This document shows positions 61,301 through 64,000 of a DNA stretch of 64,000 nt, in pieces. The position numbers and the translations under genes were made by a program. The notes under the pieces were generated by a model. The model searched no databases, had not been told where the DNA came from, and worked only from the letters and a program-made list of their open reading frames with translations. The number at the start of each line of letters is the position of its first letter. Position 1 is the first letter of the stretch. Source of the stretch: Xanthomonas sp. CFBP 8443 (GTDB lineage: Bacteria > Pseudomonadota > Gammaproteobacteria > Xanthomonadales > Xanthomonadaceae); the NCBI RefSeq assembly GCF_025666195.1, contig NZ_CP102592.1:3224001-3288000 (forward strand). The letters are read 5' to 3'.

Positions 61301-61392
61301 AACACCAAGGCAAGCAACGCCAGCAGGACCGGCAACCACGCGGGCGCGGCGCGGCGGCCAGCCGCCGCATGCAACGGCGCCACTCCCCTCAC
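58378..61392 (-). CDS. Two-component-propeller diguanylate cyclase (GGDEF)
   Basis: 1,004-residue membrane sensor. Signal peptide or anchor (PVLLALLALVFGAEAAA, about residues 21-37). Then come about 14 beta-propeller repeats of the Reg_prop type (for example GRLWFATWEGLVRYNG, GALWLSDSRGNLGRYD) over residues 45-640, a Y_Y_Y domain (GLPPGDYTLHVAAAHPDG), a transmembrane helix (VQAGAALALLLGMVALY), a coiled coil, and a GGDEF domain. The active site is GGEEF at residues 923-927, and the inhibitory I-site RGSD lies five residues before it, so it should make c-di-GMP with product feedback. The GTG at 61392 is a tentative start. Confidence 0.9.
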   Translation of the reverse strand: MRGVAPLHAAAGRRAAPAWLPVLLALLALVFGAEAAATNATPDAGPPPLRDYAVDAWTSRNGLPHNSLRDLAQTADGRLWFATWEGLVRYNGLDFAVIDRSTHPGLPDNGVGSLYVGRDGALWLSDSRGNLGRYDRAGNWRFWVQPPGWPRALIHAMTQDRHGRLWLLFEGNGLGCLWPDGRFDYQPAPPDLPLAASFPHIAVDDRDRVWIGSLDGLLYRDAQGVLRRAPAAFGLPPGLAWPYRDADGTLWLVAGENVYRLQGERAVLMHRLPGYGHFTAMLCDRNGALWLGTENRGLLRIGRHGVEHMAPGEVLPNGRVVSLLEDAEGSIWIGANGGLFRLRETLFTSYTRRDGLSGDYVRALLEAPNGALWIGSAAGLDRMAADGTVAPAGLRNANGSAPSVLSLARGADGDLWVGTYADGVYRMRDGRVRRHYGQGDGLPSGHVRTISVDRAGTVWIGTQRGLVRIDGEQARAAAVPGLPQGLITALASIDGALWIGSVEGASVLRDGRVQRLPLEPLGGARSVFGFQALGGDVWISTDRGLHRYRDGRLARVGLEQGMPVDAVFQLVRDRLGDVWISSNRGVLRTSAAALDAAADGRGGRWQVTRYNEIDGMANAQGNGSSGPSMIVRGDGSVWLVTAGGVSTVDPRRLQRFRERLPPPAAIENVLLDGRPFAWRGQSRLPGATRIAVSYVGLSYLLPERIRYRTRLEGLDAGWVERGQQRSVEFIGLPPGDYTLHVAAAHPDGAWSTREAVWRFSVAPLWWQRRSVQAGAALALLLGMVALYRYLIGRYKRRNLRLERLVEQRTGALRLQTERLLQADADKNRLLVELQDQADAFERQAHEDAMTGLPNRRHFDEVLVREVMRVHRSGSLLCLLVIDIDRFKQINDGYSHATGDAVLREVGRLLGEACRGSDLPARLGGEEFAVLLSDTSLADAERVAARLRELFHARPQWADAPALRVTFSAGLVALSGEETPSQLLQRADAALYRAKSGGRDRVCVG

Positions 61393-61837
61393 CTAGCGGA
61401 TCCGACCCGAAGCGCGCCAGGACGTGCCGGCCATCCCCGGGCACGCCGCAAGGTTCCTGCGCACGCACGCGGCAAGCAAGGACAAGCATGTGGACAGACG
61501 TTCGCCTTCGGGCGCCGGCACAACCCCGGGCGGCTGCAGGAGCGGCGCGTGTCGATCCAACTCGGCGATGGACGACACGCACCAGGACACGGGCACGATA
61601 GCCGGCCAGGATCGGCGAGACGGAGGCGATGCTGGCTCATTGCCGGAACGGAACACGGGGAGAGCGCATATGGTAGGCAAAAATCCGCCGCCGCGGGTGG
61701 ATCCGCGTGCCGCGCCCGGCTCCGGCGCAGCGGCGCCGCGCGTTGCCCGCAGGCCGACGGAGCCGCCTTCGGGCAGGTTGCGCAGACACGGCGTGGCGCC
61801 GCGCTTTCCAGCGATCAGCCGCCTGCGCGCGCGCCGC
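61393..61837. other. Intergenic region
   Basis: 445 bp between the cyclase start and the 3' end of rlmB. No conserved reading frame, repeat, terminator or operator is visible; it presumably holds the cyclase promoter near 61400-61470. Confidence 0.5.
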
Positions 61838-62584
61838 TCACCCCATGCGCTGGCGCACCGCCTCGAACAGGGTCACGCCGGTCGCCACCGACACGTTGAG
61901 GCTTTCGATGTCGCCGGGCATCGGGATCTTGACCAGGCCGTCGCAATGCTCGCGGGTCAGCCGGCGCAGGCCGTCGGATTCGCCGCCCAGCACCAGCGCC
62001 ACGTTGCCGCGCAGGTCCTGCGCGTACAGCGAGGTCTCGGCTTCGCCGACCAGGCCGTAGATCCACACGCCCTGCTTCTGCAGGTCGCGCAGGCAGCGCG
62101 CCAGGTTGGTCACCGCCACGATCGGAATGCGATCGGCGGCGCCGGCCGAGGTCTTGCGCACGGTGGCATTGACCGGCGCCGACTTGTCCTTCGGGATCAC
62201 CACCGCCGTCGCACCGGCGGCGGCCGCGCTGCGCAGGCAGGCGCCGAGGTTGTGCGGATCCTGCACCCCGTCGAGCACCAGCAGCAGCGCGCGGCCTTCG
62301 GCCGCGGCGACCAGCCCTTCCAGTTCGTTCTCGCCCCAGGTGCGCGCCGCCGCATAGCGCGCAGCCACGCCCTGGTGCCGCACCGAACCGCCGACGCCGT
62401 CCAGCGCCTGGGTGTTGACCCGCCGCACCTCGATGCCCTTGCGCCGTGCGTTCTCTTCGATCTCCACCAGCCGCGGATTCTTGCTGCCCGCCTCGACCAG
62501 CACTTCGCGCACGTTGTCGGCATCGTTCTCGATCGACGAGGCCACGGCGTTGACGCCGACGATCCACTGGTTCTGCTTGCTCAT
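61838..62584 (-). CDS. rlmB: 23S rRNA (guanosine-2'-O-)-methyltransferase RlmB
   Basis: 248-residue SpoU/SPOUT methyltransferase that 2'-O-methylates G2251 of 23S rRNA. The N-terminal substrate-binding domain starts QNQWIVGVNAVASSIEN. The knotted SAM domain has VLDGVQDPHNLGACLRSA, NVALVLGGESDGLRRL and IPMPGDIESLNVSVATGV. It lies downstream of rnr, as is usual in gammaproteobacteria, with one extra gene between them here. Confidence 0.95.
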   Translation of the reverse strand: MSKQNQWIVGVNAVASSIENDADNVREVLVEAGSKNPRLVEIEENARRKGIEVRRVNTQALDGVGGSVRHQGVAARYAAARTWGENELEGLVAAAEGRALLLVLDGVQDPHNLGACLRSAAAAGATAVVIPKDKSAPVNATVRKTSAGAADRIPIVAVTNLARCLRDLQKQGVWIYGLVGEAETSLYAQDLRGNVALVLGGESDGLRRLTREHCDGLVKIPMPGDIESLNVSVATGVTLFEAVRQRMG

Positions 62585-62783
62585 GAGGCGGAGACTGCGA
62601 GGAAGGAAAGCGGGAATGGTAGGCGTTGCCGGCGCCCACGTCACATTGCCGGCGCGCGGGCCGGACCGCGCCCGCCTCCATGCGGCCCCGCGACCGGGGC
62701 CAAGCGCGCAGGAGTCCTGTCGCGAACGTGAGCCCACCAGGCGCGATCTACAGAAAAGCCGCATGGCACCGCAGCAGCCCGGC

Positions 62784-63254
62784 TCAGGCGGGCCAGCGCT
62801 CGGTGTCGTGGTCCGGATGCTGGTGCGACACCACCTGCGCCAGGAATGGCGCCGCGTCCAGATCGGCATCGGTGCGAATCGCCGGCAAGCGGTGCAGGCC
62901 ATCGACGAACGGCAGTTTGCCCTCCAACCCGTACTGGATCCGCGGCGGCAGCGCCGCCGGATCGTCGAACGCGCCGGCGGCCACCGCGATGCCGTCCGGC
63001 GCCTCGTAGGTCAGCGGCGTGCCGCAGTCGGCGCAGAAACCGCGCCGCACCAGATTGGAGGATTGGAAATGCTTCAGCGCGCCACGCGTCCATACCAACT
63101 CCGCGCCGCGCGTGGACACCAGCGGCGCGTAGTAGGCGCCGAACGCCTTCTGGCACATCCGGCAATGGCAGATCGAGGCGTCGTCGAGCCGGCCGCGCAC
63201 GTGGAAGCGCACCGCGCCGCACTGGCAACCTCCGCTGTAGTCGTCATGCTCCAT
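62784..63254 (-). CDS. GFA family (glutathione-dependent formaldehyde-activating-like) protein
   Basis: 156-residue zinc protein of the GFA/CENP-V fold. Structural zinc ligands: Cys10 and Cys12 (GGCQCG) and the FCADCG pair near residue 75; catalytic-site cysteines Cys29, Cys31 and Cys34 in ICHCRMC. The founding member speeds formaldehyde-glutathione adduct formation; most members have no proven activity. It lies between rnr and rlmB, on the same strand, with 199 bp to rlmB. Confidence 0.92.
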   Translation of the reverse strand: MEHDDYSGGCQCGAVRFHVRGRLDDASICHCRMCQKAFGAYYAPLVSTRGAELVWTRGALKHFQSSNLVRRGFCADCGTPLTYEAPDGIAVAAGAFDDPAALPPRIQYGLEGKLPFVDGLHRLPAIRTDADLDAAPFLAQVVSHQHPDHDTERWPA

Positions 63255-63362
63255 GTCCGCTCTCCGCTACGAATCGCATCGCGCAGGAAGCGCCCCCTGC
63301 GCATCGCGCAAGGAGCCAGCGATCGCGGCGGCCGCTGGGCGGCCCGCCGCGATCCTGCGCCA

Positions 63363-64000
63363 TCAGTACTTCTTTTTCTTGCGCTTGGCCGGCTGCTGCT
63401 GGCCGCGTTCCGGCGGCGGCGGCATGTCGGTCATCGGCTCGCCTTCCACGACCAGGCGGAAGTCGATCTTGCGCTCTTCCATGCTCGCCTTCAGCACCAG
63501 GATGCGGACCCGGTCGCCGAGCCGGAACTGCATGCCGCGACGCTCGCCGGACAGGGTCTTGCGCACCGCGTCGAACTGGTAATAGTCCTGCGGCAGCTGG
63601 GTCACGTGGATCAGGCCGTTGACCTTGGACTGGTCCAGCTCCACGAACAGGCCGAAGCTGGTGACGCCGCTGACCACGCCGTCGAACTGGCCGCCGACGT
63701 GCTTTTCCATCCACGCCGCGCGGTAGCGCTCGTCGACCTCGCGCTCGGCCTCGTCGGCACGGCGCTCGCGCTCGGAGCACTGCAGCGCCAGCGCCGCCAT
63801 CTCGCGCGGCGAGTACAGGTACTTGTCCGGCGCGCCGTGGGTCAGCGCGTACTTGATCGCGCGGTGCACCAGCAGGTCCGGATAGCGGCGGATCGGCGAG
63901 GTGAAGTGCGCGTACGCCTCCAGCGCCAGGCCGAAGTGGCCGGCGTTGTCCGGCGAGTACACCGCCATGCTCTGGCTGCGCAGCAGCACCGACTCCAGCA
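63363..64000 (-). CDS. rnr: Ribonuclease R, C-terminal part (cut by window edge)
   Basis: The last 212 codons of a processive 3'-5' exoribonuclease. Visible parts are the end of the RNB catalytic domain ([20 protein letters not shown]), the S1 RNA-binding domain ([32 protein letters not shown]) and a lysine-rich tail (KRKKKKY). The S1 domain plus basic tail favour RNase R over RNase II. The N-terminal cold-shock domains and most of RNB lie beyond base 64000. Confidence 0.94.
   Translation of the reverse strand, partial: LESVLLRSQSMAVYSPDNAGHFGLALEAYAHFTSPIRRYPDLLVHRAIKYALTHGAPDKYLYSPREMAALALQCSERERRADEAEREVDERYRAAWMEKHVGGQFDGVVSGVTSFGLFVELDQSKVNGLIHVTQLPQDYYQFDAVRKTLSGERRGMQFRLGDRVRILVLKASMEERKIDFRLVVEGEPMTDMPPPPERGQQQPAKRKKKKY

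Overview
High-GC proteobacterial chromosome segment with no tRNA, rRNA, phage or insertion-sequence gene that I can see. Gene content (Pst/PhoU with an OprO/P-type porin, split polyamine-catabolism genes, an RcnB-like protein, a ParB-like 'partition-related' protein) and the abundant dyad repeats of the type GTAGGAGCGGCTTCAGCC point to the Xanthomonadaceae, most likely Xanthomonas. That assignment is inference from gene content and repeat style, not from a marker gene search.

Layout. (1) 1-22 kb is dominated by nitrogen and carbon catabolism. An aminotransferase cut by the window edge, a SpuI/SpuB-type glutamine synthetase homologue and PuuD lie on the minus strand. Divergent from them are a PuuA-like ligase and the flavin oxidase PuuB. 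Further on come PuuC and PuuR (minus), and facing them an omega-aminotransferase, alanine dehydrogenase and CoA-acylating methylmalonate-semialdehyde dehydrogenase. Together these can take putrescine through gamma-glutamyl intermediates to GABA, and can take beta-alanine or similar omega-amino acids to acetyl-CoA while recycling the alanine. (2) Inside this block, 7.8-14.2 kb is a molybdenum/formate-type island: an OFA-family transporter, FdhD, a YdeP/FdhF-like molybdopterin oxidoreductase and a small winged-helix-like protein, divergent from a regulator joining a ModE-like HTH to a periplasmic-binding-protein-like domain. (3) 22-31.6 kb holds small conserved proteins, a ParB-like protein, a DUF445 membrane protein, and a 1,362-residue hybrid histidine kinase followed by an HD-GYP response regulator. 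(4) 31.7-46.8 kb is mostly housekeeping: RlmKL, an ABC-F ATPase, GNAT, hydrolase, MOSC, AmpD-like amidase, DUF1684 lipoprotein, 3-mercaptopyruvate sulfurtransferase, a DUF1289-Nudix fusion, FKBP, enoyl-CoA hydratase, endonuclease III, and a SulP transporter paired with a beta-carbonic anhydrase. (5) 47.5-55.3 kb is a complete phosphate-acquisition locus: porin, two PstS proteins, PstC, PstA, PstB and PhoU, with 11-bp-periodic PHO boxes readable in front of both pstS genes. (6) 55.4-64 kb has an RcnB-like protein, RNase T, a solitary GvpU-family protein, a GNAT, a 1,004-residue propeller-GGDEF cyclase, RlmB, a GFA protein, and RNase R running off the end.

The most distinctive non-coding structures are a roughly 760-bp nested palindrome flanked by TTGCTG/CAGCAA microsatellites inside the putrescine gene string (462-1226), three exact-period 229-bp tandem units made of dyad repeats (43764-44450), a 33-bp inverted repeat that supplies part of the PuuB N-terminus, and perfect tandem hairpins between pstS2 and pstC. 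I found no defence system, CRISPR array or clearly novel multi-gene system. The best candidates for under-described biology are the regulator-plus-molybdoenzyme island, the PuuR operator arrangement and the repeat structures.
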